This document shows, one piece after another, positions 1 through 9,730 of a DNA stretch of 64,000 nucleotides (its first letter is position 1; each line of letters opens with the position of its first letter). The notes under the pieces were generated by a model, which did no database searches, was not told where the DNA came from, and was given only the letters and a program-made list of their open reading frames with translations. Source of the stretch: Laccaria trichodermophora (lineage: Eukaryota > Basidiomycota > Agaricomycetes > Agaricales > Hydnangiaceae); the NCBI GenBank assembly GCA_018417955.1, contig JACTVC010000024.1:806001-870000 (forward strand), given 5' to 3'. A program made the position numbers and the translations under genes.

Positions 1-167
1 AAAACTAAGCCTCTTACTATAACACAGAGACAGCTTAAACCTTACCACATGGACATGGTTTAGAGTTGACTAGCCTCAAATATATTTTACCAAGTTGAAG
101 TCACAGACAACTTCAAGTTTCACAGAAACATAAGGCATAGGCATAGACATCATAAAAGTAATAACAA

Positions 168-224
168 AGTAGAAATCATAAGTCACAGTAGAAATCATAA
201 GTCACGATAGAAATCATAAGTCAC
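168..224. repeat. 19-bp tandem repeat, 3 copies
   Basis: Three consecutive near-identical copies of agtagaaatcataagtcac can be read directly. The rest of bases 1-307 is AT-rich and shows no gene. Confidence 0.85.
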
Positions 225-307
225 CCTAGAGGACAAGTTCAAATGCTAGAGAAGCAATTACACAATTCAACGCCTTGCATTTGAAAAATGACCCTGAACT
301 GAATCCT

Positions 308-1645
308 TCAAAGAGCCAGGTCTACCATTCTCTGAAGAGGTTGGATGGCTTCCAGATGGAATTCACCATGTAGGAAATGGAGCAACCTTGCATGTACCCT
401 CCTCCAGTTCAGAAATCTTGCGCTTTTTTGAGGTGGCTGTAGATGAGAAGAGCTGGCGTGAAGCTGCCCCATATCCTCTTCAATGTGTGACCGCTTTGAG
501 AGGCCATGTGAGTCTTCTGGGACATGATGGTGCTGAACACCTGTGTGGTACTGGTCATGGTATGAATAGTCAGTCTCGTTTCTCACACGGCGATGATCGA
601 GCATTGGAGGTCTGTATGCCTCTTGAGCACCACCTCCAAGGTCAGAGTCAATTTCATGATAATGACTTTGGTTTGGGGCAGGGGTGTAATCACAGGTGAA
701 TTGGTAGTCGACATCTTCCTCTTCACACATGTACCGGTTTTGGTTTTGATGGTCACCGTACACAAAATCCGCACATGGTCAAGACACAATGGGCAATTGT
801 TGCTGAGTTGAGTTGTTGGGTACTCATGGAGGATAATCCTGACCACGATCACGAGGATCTGGTATAGATCGAGGGTAAGGAGGATGTGCCTCAGAGTTGT
901 TTGGTGCTTGTTGATTGAAAGCGTCCTGATCACGATCTTGAGTGGGAGGGGTGCACATTGAAGTTGCTGGGAGCCTGTTGGTAAGCGTGTTCATGATCTT
1001 GATCAGAAAGTGTAGAGGCATTGGGGCGGGGAGGTGGACGACAAGGAGGTATCTCGGTGGGCATTTCAAAGTCTTCCTTGTCATCGCTTTGTGGTTGCGC
1101 TGACTTCTGGTGAGGCTTGCTATGGCCAGTGGCTTCCACTGCCTTTGCCCACACCTTCGAGTTGAAGACTGTGGATAAAACCTTGCCTGCGACATCTATC
1201 ACAAGGGGAATGTCTTGCTGTTTAATGACATGATACTTTCGTTGCTCTAACGTTGAATGGTCAATCACATGAATGACAAGACCAGTCTCACAGAGCTCAC
1301 CTGGGTCCATGAAACAATGTGAACATAGGGCGATATGACCAAATCTTCATCACCTTCTTTATCTGCAATCAGCTTACTACCCTTTCACTTGTACTCAGTG
1401 ATGCGGGACTGGACAATTCTCTGGAAAAAAGCCTCTCCCTTTCCTTTACCCTTCAACGAAAATCCTTCACGAGGATGATCATCCACCAGTCCCCAACCAA
1501 GGATGGTGACTTCATTCTTGTATGTGAAGTCAGTCCAGGACCAGTTCATTGTGACCTTCTTCACAGGAGTTATTTCCCCTTATTCCAACAAATATATGAG
1601 TGGAAAATACAGAAAATGGAGAGCAAGTTCAAATCTACCTTTTAG
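308..1645 (-). pseudogene. Decayed multi-exon gene, family not recognised
   Basis: Read on the minus strand from about 1555, a plausible N-terminal exon begins MNWSWTDFTYKNEVTILGWG and runs about 80 codons to VHIVSWTQ near 1290. It is broken by one in-frame TGA after ITEYK. A GTGAGC donor follows at once, and after an acceptor near 1245 the frame resumes as QRKYHVIKQQDIPLVIDVAG, continuing to about 930. Downstream pieces rich in Gln, His and Pro (824-1195 and 308-763) lie in other frames or behind stops. They repeat a DQDHEHAYQQ/DQDAFNQQAP-like theme, so the C-terminal half looks like a degenerate internal repeat. I do not recognise the family. The layout resembles multicopy basidiomycete orphan genes spread with transposons, but that is inference. 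The intron is supported only by frame continuity. Confidence 0.5.
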
Positions 1646-2324
1646 AGGAGGATATATATAATTTTAGCTCAAAAACTTTATGAAGCTCATAACAATAGCA
1701 GGGAGATCCAGTGTTGAAAATATCTCTTCCTCAAGTTGTGAATTGCTTTCAGTAGGTTGCAGTCATTCAGAATTTCCCACTTTGTTACATCTCATTTTTG
1801 GCACTTGTCACAGTCAATCTCCTGCCTTATCCTGAGTTTTCAATTGTTCATCCCCAGACTTGGTATGTACAATCTATACCCTTTTCGCTATGTTTCATAC
1901 ACCAGAGTGTAGATCCCAAAATGTTTGGTTCTTATGGTACAGGACTAACTTTGCTCAAAAAATGATGGGACATTCTTTTTGCCTGGTTAGTGTATATTTG
2001 ATAATTATACCTTGAAGTTTGTAATTGGAAGTCTTGGCCTGCTTGTGTTCAAATGTTCAAATCAAAATTCCCCACAATGCCAGCTCTGCTGAGTGGCAGA
2101 TATGAGGAGATTCCAAATCCAAGTTTTTTGATAATCCCATTCCTATGGAATGACCCCATACTTTTTCATAAATGGCAAATTTTGAACATATTCTATCTGA
2201 AGAAGGCATCCTTGCCTTTGGTAGTAATTTGGCTAAAGTTCATGTCTTTGCATAAATAAAGTCTTGCAAAATTCTTGTTTTCCTTCAAAGCCCATGCCAT
2301 TGTGATGGATACAACATTAATATA
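1646..2324. other. AT-rich stretch without recognised gene
   Basis: Only short ORFs with no recognisable motif are present. I see no repeat structure or RNA gene. Confidence 0.5.
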
Positions 2325-3137
2325 CAGTGACTCACTATAAGTTTTGCACCACTTAAAAAATACTATATCTTCCTCAACTTCTGGGGACTAGTTACCATAT
2401 AAATATGATAATATGCAAATATTCTATATACATCTTTGACATGAATATGAGGTCTGGATCTCATCCTCTGCTTCATGTAGGAAAAAGTGAAAAAATGAGG
2501 TTTTGAGAGTTTTACCAATACTTCATATGAGGGTCTAGAAAAATGTGAAGAATTAAGTACTTGCTGACTCAAGTATACAGAACTTTGAATGATATCAATT
2601 GGATTAGCAGTTGTTGAGATATAGGTCTAAGGAAGGGGCTTGTTTTGGGTAGATCAAAAATGAGGTTTTGACAGTTTTACAAATGCTTCATGTGAGAGTT
2701 GGAAAAATATATAGTACTAGCCTACTCAAGTATACAGAACCTTGAATCATTTCAATTGGAGTAGCAGTTGTTGAGATATAGGTGTAAGCATGGGCCTTGT
2801 TTCATCATCTACCCCAAAAGAAGCCCTTTTCTTAGACCTATATCTCAACAACTGCTAATCCAATTGATATCATTCAAAGTTCTGTATACTTGAGTCAGCA
2901 AGTACTTAATTCTTCACATTTTTCTAGACCCTCATATGAAGTATTGGTAAAACTCTCAAAACCTCATTTTTTCACTTTTTCCTACATGAAGCAGAGGATG
3001 AGATCCAGACCTCATATTCATGTCAAAGATGTATATAGAATATTTGTATATTATCATATTTATATGGTAACTAGTCCCCAGAAGTTGAGGAAGATATAGT
3101 ATTTTTTAAGTGGTGCAAAACTTATAGTGAGTCACTG
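2325..3137. mobile_element. Palindromic (foldback) Tc1/mariner-type MITE, TA target site
   Basis: The two ends are near-perfect inverted copies: 2325 onward begins CAGTGACTCACTATAAG, and the end at 3137 is its reverse complement. A TA dinucleotide sits directly outside each end (2323-2324 and 3138-3139), as expected for Tc1/mariner insertions. The arms are about 315 bp long (2325-2640 and 2820-3137). Because of this, the same 69-codon ORF is read outward on both strands, and it is a by-product of the inverted arms rather than a gene. The centre (about 2648-2800) is a diverged extra copy of the inner part of the left arm. No transposase is encoded, so it is non-autonomous. A truncated relative lies at 29508-29795. 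Confidence 0.85.
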
Positions 3138-3156
3138 TAAATGGCCTGGCAAGATA

Positions 3157-3549
3157 CAGTCTTTTACAGGTCCTCAATACAGAATAAGTCCTCAATACAC
3201 TTTCAACACTTGTGTAGTTTCTTCAAACCACCTCAAATCTGTGTCCTTATATCATCTGCAGGTACATGTGGCTTCTATAAAGACCCTCCGATAGTTATAA
3301 TGACTGGTCAATGTTGAATACAGAGCAATGAGGCTTGTTGTTGTCAGTATCATTTCCTAAAATGGACTTATACCTCCTTGATACACTAGTATTCAACAAG
3401 ATACACAGCCAGCTTTGCACAATGCTCTGGTACATAGCTTATTTAAGGTAATACAAAGGGTTCTGTCTCTTCAGATTTCGGAAAACCGAAGTTGTTCATG
3501 GATGGGAAGAGTTTTTCATTTGGGTGTATCAAGGACCTGTAAAAGACTG
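3157..3549. mobile_element. Short MITE with TA target site, second family
   Basis: The ends are inverted repeats: CAGTCTTTTACAGGTCCT at 3157 and its complement ending at 3549. TA flanks both sides (3155-3156 and 3550-3551). The interior (393 bp in total) is non-coding. The CAG terminus and TA site fit a Tc1/mariner-derived MITE. The inverted repeat is only about 25-30 bp, unlike the long arms of the neighbouring element. Confidence 0.7.
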
Positions 3550-3564
3550 TATACACTTTTAAGT

Positions 3565-3998
3565 GGCTTGTGATGGATTATCCACAGTAAAAATAGCCAA
3601 ACCCTGGGATAAAGCCCAATCAAGCTAATTTTCAAGTGAATTTTCAAAGGATTAAGTTCATCCTATAGCCTCCACTTGCATCTTAAAATGTCTGAAGAAA
3701 TCTGAAGAACCATTCCACAAAAAATGGAGCCCAATGGATCAGTATTGCAGCCTGGAGAAATAATTTTCATATTTTGTAAAAAGGACCCCAGACACCCTGT
3801 GACAGCTATGGAATGATGTTATGGAATGGAATGGTATCGTATCGTATCGTATGAGGTGGAATGGTATGTGGCATCCATACCATGGTATGATGGAATTGGC
3901 ATGAGAGTCATACCACTCTGGAATGGGGTACCACTAAGGTTCCCTAATTCAAAGAATTGGATAACCTCATAGGTACCCAAAAATGGGTGACTGAAGTG
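3565..3998 (-). mobile_element. CATACC-bearing repeat element, copy A
   Basis: One of four dispersed copies (others at 22272, 28283 and 60806). On the minus strand it starts CACTTCAGTCACCCATTTTT, carries a short CATACC/GGTATGG-rich core, a conserved block around ggaccccagacaccctgtga and a segment ending near the aagtggcttgtgatgg at 3577. It encodes nothing. Its CACTTCAG end joins the broken OrsD-like gene at 3998/3999, adding about 20 foreign residues to that reading frame. The class is unknown: I see no clear inverted ends or transposase. Confidence 0.7.
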
Positions 3999-5008
3999 TG
4001 GGTTATGCCTAGATGGGACCAGTTGGGAGGTAGGCGAAAGGCATGGTAGACCCTTGGGCACAGCATCAACATCTGGGTCCAGAGAGGAGATTTTGCAACA
4101 CCAGGGAAGTCTTGTATGCTCTGCCCATGTTTAGTTTGAATATGTTTTGACAATTGATGATGATAACTCATTGTTTTGCCATAGCTGACCATGGCCCAAT
4201 CGCTGCAGTTTGAAACTGGACACTGAAAATGTCCTGTAATTGAGGGACAAACATTGTCATATGGAAGGATCACAGTAATTGGTTGCGATATGCTACTGGG
4301 GAGATTTGGGTCACTTGCCGAAGAAATGAGGCCAAAGCTCTCCACAACGTGCTCGATCATCTGCAGGATGTGGCATTTTTCACAGGCCTGACAACTGAGA
4401 TCAGTGTCGCTCTGCTGAACATGTGAAAGCCAAAGGTCAGAGGTGACTGCATGGTTGTGGGTGGGGCATATAACGAGCTCCAGTTCTGAGTGGTAATAAA
4501 ACCGAAAGAATGTTAGGACCTGGCAGCATTTGTAAGATTGAGATGGCACACTCGCACAATCACAGCAGTGGTTGCCAAGGAAAATGAAGCTGGTCTGCAT
4601 TTTTCCAGGAAGGCGAACAGTGTTGAGAGGAGGAATGACAGTGTGAGCAACCACACGTTCCTGATGGGGTGCATGGGGCAGCAGGTTTGCTGCTCGTTGT
4701 ATTCATTTTGTCAACTGAGACTCATATTTCTTCCCATCGGTTTTATGTTTCTTGTTAGATAACGGCAGGTGGGTTGACTCTCCAACTTTTCTCTTTGTCA
4801 GGAGGTTGTATTCCTCTTCATCCAAATCAGAATCGTCTTTGCCTCTGTCTGAGTCGCCATGATAGTCCAAATCAGGTCCAGGTGAAGACCTGTCTTCTCC
4901 TAATGCTCCATTCCAAATTCCTTTCATGCGTTCACTGACAACTTTCTGGTGAGGGTGAAGTTTTCTGCCATCAGTATGTGCTGGAGCATGCTGTGGAGGT
5001 GGGAGCAC
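3999..5008 (-). pseudogene. OrsD-like (RecQ-helicase-associated zinc finger) gene relic
   Basis: The frame starts near 5008 with a Pro/His-rich then acidic, lysine-rich segment containing a KKHK-type nuclear signal. It meets one in-frame TGA (about 4703) and continues in the same frame to 3999. Two zinc-finger-like units are visible: LVICPTHNHAVTSDLWLSHV, and later CPVSNCSDW followed by HHQLSKHIQTKHG (CX4C..HX4H type). This pair of fingers is typical of fungal OrsD-like proteins found beside RecQ-type helicases in mobile or subtelomeric DNA. The C-terminal half of the family is missing because the CATACC element replaces it at 3998. One stop and the truncation make it a pseudogene. The family assignment rests on the finger layout only. 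Confidence 0.6.
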
Positions 5009-5567
5009 AACTCTGTTGAATAAAAATACTGTTCAAACACTATTTCCTGGCACCAATTAATATCAGATATAATTGAGAGCTTGATTACTTACCTGGGACT
5101 GCATAGTAGTACTCTGTGAGACCTGTGGTTGCACTTTGATTGTGTCTTTAATGATAGTATTTAGTTAGGGATGGAGTGCTTTGGGCAAAAACAAACCAAT
5201 TCCATCTTCTTTGGCAAGCTCCTCAGGCATTGTCGATTGGGAAAAATGAACAGGAATATGGAGCAATTGGTGGCCAACAACCAGCAAACAAAAATTGATG
5301 ACCCTGGATGACCCTGATAGGCCATACTGTACCATTTCGACCAAGTGTTCATGGGGTGTGCCGGATGACATGTGGTGTTCACTGGGCCTGTGACAGCTGT
5401 AAAAGTGTTCACAAAAACTTGAAGTGTTCATAAAAACTCGAAGTGTTCAAAGGTTTCTTATTATGTCTAGTATTTAGTGATGAGTGTGACAAAGGTGTCT
5501 ATTTACACAGTGAGCCACTCATCAGGCTGGTGTTCAGCAGGGCTGCATAAAATTTCCTCATCAACAC
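5009..5567. other. No recognised gene; small tandem motif
   Basis: About 5394-5450 holds three imperfect copies of gtgttca(c/t)aaaaactygaa. Short ORFs here carry no motif I know. Confidence 0.45.
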
Positions 5568-5640
5568 AGTACTTTACCCTCCCCCACATGCTCTGATCAG
5601 CATCAGCATTACTGATCAGAACTGAGCTGGAGGTCAGGTG
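5568..5640 (-). repeat. SINE-type 3' tail, reversed
   Basis: Read on the minus strand it ends ..GTGGGGGAGGGTAAAGTACTG, the terminal motif shared by the SINE-like elements of this window. It is preceded by the near-palindromic words CTGATCAG/TGATCAG. Confidence 0.5.
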
Positions 5641-5799
5641 ACTTAAGCTGTATTTATTGAAGTCAAACCTTAAAGATATTCAAAGATATTCAGAACTCCT
5701 TATAAAATTCACAAGTTAATTAGATCAAATGGCAATGTATTGTAATTCTATAATTTCTAATACAAAATATATTTTACGACATACAGTGTATACTAAAGA

Positions 5800-5990
5800 G
5801 AGAGAGGATGGGCAAGGAAGGGGGGGCACAAGAAATAGGGGATTAAAAAGGAAGGGGGAGGGACAGGGAAGGGGGAGGAAAAAGGGAGGGGGAGGGACAA
5901 AGGGGGGAGGGAAAAGGGAGGGGGAGGGAAAAGGGAGGGGGAGGGAAAAGGGAGGGGGAGGGAAAAGGGAGGAGGTTTTGACAAGGAGGG
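5800..5990 (+). repeat. Polypurine (GGGAGGGAAAA) minisatellite
   Basis: A strand-asymmetric G/A run with an irregular unit of gggagggaaaagggaggg. ORFs across it are composition artefacts. Similar purine or pyrimidine islands occur at 30040, 32885 and 37380. Confidence 0.85.
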
Positions 5991-5995
5991 GGCGT

Positions 5996-7019
5996 TACAA
6001 GTCCTCTGAGTTTATGAAGTTGGCCAGATTTCAACTTGTGATGAATTTCCTTTTTTGGTCAAAGTTCCCATGGTGTAAGAAGCACAGCCCCTCACTTAGC
6101 TCTGAAAACAACAATTGTGGACACTTTGCTGAGCTTTCCAAATATATAAAAATGATGTCATACAGATCATTCCTTGTTGAGAAAAACACAAAATACTGAA
6201 AAAATTGGACACTTTTTGCAAATAGTTGTCTGTTTTGACTAATATCTGAATATGAAAGACAGCTAGTCACATAATATAATCACTTTCATAATGTAATAAC
6301 ATTCTTTACATAGTTGTCCCAACTTTCCTTTTTCAGTAAAAAGTTCCCACAGTCTGAAAGAAGAAATAGGTCAATGAAGTTTTACTGGTTTGATTAACAA
6401 TAAATCTCACTTCTAGATGCATAAGGACATACACGGTGCTAGGACTTCTCTATATTTAGATTTGTACTCTGAACCCTGACCACAGCCCCTTTGACATCAT
6501 GGCGCTTGCAAATATTATTCTTATTTTTTGTGGAGTTTTTTTCTGATTTCTCTAACCATGTTTCATGATCTTTGGCCTTTGATCTATTTTTAGATATGGA
6601 CCCTGAATTCTGAACACTGCCTCTCCAACACTATGGCAACAGGAAGTGCTAATCAAAAATTTTCCAATTGTCTAGTTATTTTTTCTGACTTTCTGCTTGT
6701 TTTCTATAATTAGATATGGATCCTCAGAAGGACTCATATTTAGTTTGTGAAGGCGGGTATATACTTATTTGCAAGTATTTGGTTATATTTCCACATACAG
6801 TATAAACATCAACTAGCTGTTGAAAAATCATAATGTTTTGGTTTCTGGCTATTTATTTGTATCTGTCCACATTTATAGTCATTGCACAATAATCCTACAA
6901 ATAAGGAGTATATACTGCAAAAAAAACCATGTCATTTGGATCAGAATTGGCAGAGCTAGATAGATATCTTTCTCAAAGCCAAAAAAATGACTAAGTGATG
7001 ACATAAGCTTGTCTGAGCC
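5996..7019. other. AT-rich stretch, no recognised gene
   Basis: Nothing coding is recognised. Bases about 6540-6740 hold two loose copies of a ttttctga..tagatatggaccct motif that recurs at 20340-20520 and may be an old dispersed repeat. Confidence 0.4.
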
Positions 7020-9332
7020 CTAGCTAGGCCTCACACCAGAGGCAAACCATGAGGCAGTTGGTGATTGAGCAGTCATTCTTAGATAATCTATAATGTTAAG
7101 TAATATACAGATAAATCTGAATTGGGGCATTGTCAAGATTACACAAGATTTACAAGTTAGGACATAAAGAAGCCTGAAGCCTTGGTAGGGGAGCAAATGA
7201 AGAATTTCCTTGTTCTTGCTAGTTGTGAACAACCCTTTGTGATAACCAGATTTGAAAGCCCCAGTGCCTTCCCCATTTTCAAATATGATGTTTCTGAAAC
7301 CATTCATGGTATTGATCAGAGTTTGCAGGGCTTGCTCTGTCATTCTACCAACACCTGGGCCTTGAGTAGTATGACACAATGATTGTGTCTCACTGAGGGC
7401 CCTATCAATGTTGGAGATCCATTTGAGTCCTGCTAACTGGCTGAATTTGATGGATCCAGCTGGATCCAGCTTCATGTCAAGCTTTCCGCTCTGTAGCATC
7501 TTCAGGAAAAGTTGAGCAGATTGGGGGTTATCAAATCTGTTGTTCCTTAGATCCAAGAGGATTCCATTCCCAAGGACATCTTCTGCTTGAGAAAGGTCCC
7601 AAAGCTTTGAGATTTTGCAGAGGATGTCAAGTTCATGAAGTTTGAAAAGGTTCAGAAGGTGTTCCTCCATGAATTTCTCTGTCTTGTTGAGCTTCTTCTG
7701 CAGGAATGTTTTGTATTTGGCAATGTCAACAGAGATCTCACCAACCATAACGACGTCACCACACCACCAGATTATATCAGGATGAGGTGTTGCTTTTGAT
7801 ACCACACTCATCTTGTGAAGCATTGTTTGCAAAGTAGCATTTTCTGAGATCAATCATCAGTAATAGGCATAACCAAGATAGACAACCAAACCCACTGAAA
7901 GAATTCATCATCAATTGGGTAGCTTTTCCTGAGTTCCAATATTCTCTGCAAGGAGCGAAGGCAGATGGAGTATTGGAGTTTGGCCATAATTGGGGGGATG
8001 AGGTGTATGTTCAAGTAAGTTCCATTGGCTGCCATGCACTAGGTGGCCAAAAATGCAGTTGTCAGCATGTCAAACTCAGTACTTTTGGTTTCATAGTTGT
8101 GGGGGTAGTAGACTTCATCAAAGAGTGATTCTAAGGTGTGAATGGAAGACTGCCTGTCAGTATCATCCTTCTGGAGATTATCCAAGGTGAGCTCTTGTTT
8201 TTTGTTGAAGATGTAGACTTGTTTATGGCCTTTGTGCTTTACCTGTGCTCAAAGCGGTGCTCAGACAAACTTGAGCTCCAACAAAGCATAGCTTGCCACT
8301 GATGTCTTTGCTGTTAGGGGGGAAAATGCATGGCAAGGCTTAATCTTGACATACCTCTAAATTCTCATTAGTGACAGTGAAAATCAAACCAAGGTATAAA
8401 GAAAAGCTCCCAGCATGGAATTCGTCATGAGGAGAAATATGGTGCTTGGAATCGATTCCTTCTGCTCCATAAATTGGATGCCCTTCTTGTATGTTCCAAG
8501 GATCAAGTGCTGGAGGATGCCATAAATTTTATTTTCTGGGTCTGGGTCAAAGGGTTTTCAGAAGTTCTTTCTGTTGAACAGCTGGAGAAACTGGTCAATC
8601 CCAGTTTCAATGAAGACAGGAAGAATGGTCCTGATGTCTTTATCTGGAAGGATGTTCAAGTCATTCATGTACTCTAGGTGGCTGTTGTCTGATGAAGCAG
8701 CCCATGAGCAGCATCCAAATCAAATCCTGAGATGTCAATAATTTTCACAGCTTGGTCAACTGTAGACAGCTGGGCCACTGCTGAAACTTCAATTCATTGA
8801 AAGTCTGGGCATCCACCTTTCAACTTTCCTCACTGTAGCCTTGTCCATGACAAGTGCTCAAGTGATTGTGGAACATACTTTTTGTTGTGGTGGTGTAGCC
8901 ACAGATGTCATCGCCATTCACTTCAATGTGGCACTGGATTGCATCATGGAAGGTTCGAAGGCCAACAATGGGGGGGGTGGCAGTTCTCCAGGGATGTTGG
9001 GACTGGGGAGGTTCTGCCATGAAATTGTATCCTTTGCACTGCGAATTTCTTCTGCCTTTGCTATGGAGCCTGCAGAAATCAAAGACTCAACAATCTTATG
9101 CTTGAATTTTTTATAGCTGTTAAGGCGTGCAGAGCAGTGGTTTTAACTTCAGTAGACCTCCAGCATTCCAGAGCACATCCCAGTTCATTCTTTTAGTTCT
9201 GTCTTTTTTCAAATGGTTATAAAGCACTTGGACAGAAAAACCCTCTGTGCAGGAGGTGCACAGGAGCAATTTGTATAGGATGTTGAAGGACATCCCATAT
9301 TGTTCAAGGATGGGAGTGGTGATGACATCCAA
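7020..9332 (-). pseudogene. OrsD-like gene relic with C-terminal domain
   Basis: Pieces in family order run down the minus strand. A first finger, LLLCTSCTEGFSVQVLYNHL, lies near 9250. A second, ICGYTTTTKSMFHNHLSTCHG, lies near 8880. A middle segment follows, then MAANGTYLNIHLIPP at 8035 and a long open frame from 7853. That frame carries FENGEG..YHKG, then K-x-ILHLLPYQGFRLLYVL. This RYHKG/RxLPxEVGxLL-like layout is the conserved C-terminal block I associate with OrsD/RecQ-associated proteins of fungal mobile DNA. Frames change at least three times and stops intervene, so it is dead. Together with the relic at 3999-5008, two members of one family lie in tandem orientation within 6 kb. No helicase domain is visible nearby. 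Confidence 0.55.
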
Positions 9333-9368
9333 CTAGGGAGATCTATCACTGGGGCTAAGTTAAGGGCT

Positions 9369-9641
9369 AGGGCTGGGTTCAGGCTGTGTATTATAACTCA
9401 GTAAATATTCATGCTTTGAGGTTGATGACACACTGTGAAGAGACTTGGGTTTTGCTGACTTTCAGCCTTTCTCCTACATCTAGTATCCACCTATAAGGGA
9501 GTGGGGCTGGGTTCTGGCTGCAAGTCATAACTGAGTAAATAGGCATGCATCTTGAAATTTTTTGATGTACCATAAAGAGACTTGGGCTTTCTGTACTTCC
9601 AGCCTTCCCCTTGACATCTACATTCATCCGTGAGGGGAGTG
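9369..9641. repeat. Diverged tandem duplication, about 136 bp x2
   Basis: The segment gggctgggttcaggctg..gggagtgg (9369-9504) is followed by a recognisable second copy, ggctgggttctggctg..ggggagtgg (9505-9641). Both contain gagacttggg and a pyrimidine-rich cagcctt motif. Nothing is encoded. Confidence 0.65.
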
Positions 9642-9730
9642 GGGTGGTTTTTTGTGAAATATGAGGCCCTGGGGTTGACCATCCTGCAGTTAGGGTAGTC
9701 AAATGGGCCCATCACTGATAGGCCAGCGGA

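Noticed and set aside
2363..3099. Two identical 69-codon ORFs on opposite strands
   Set aside because: They are a direct consequence of the MITE's inverted arms. No start context or homologue is recognised.
3565..3998. CATACC element as a Helitron (hairpin ACCC..GGGT followed by CTGA near one end)
   Set aside because: All four copies continue with AGTG after CTGA before host sequence begins, so the terminus is GAAGTG, not CTRR. No Rep/helicase is nearby and the other end lacks a fixed TC start.
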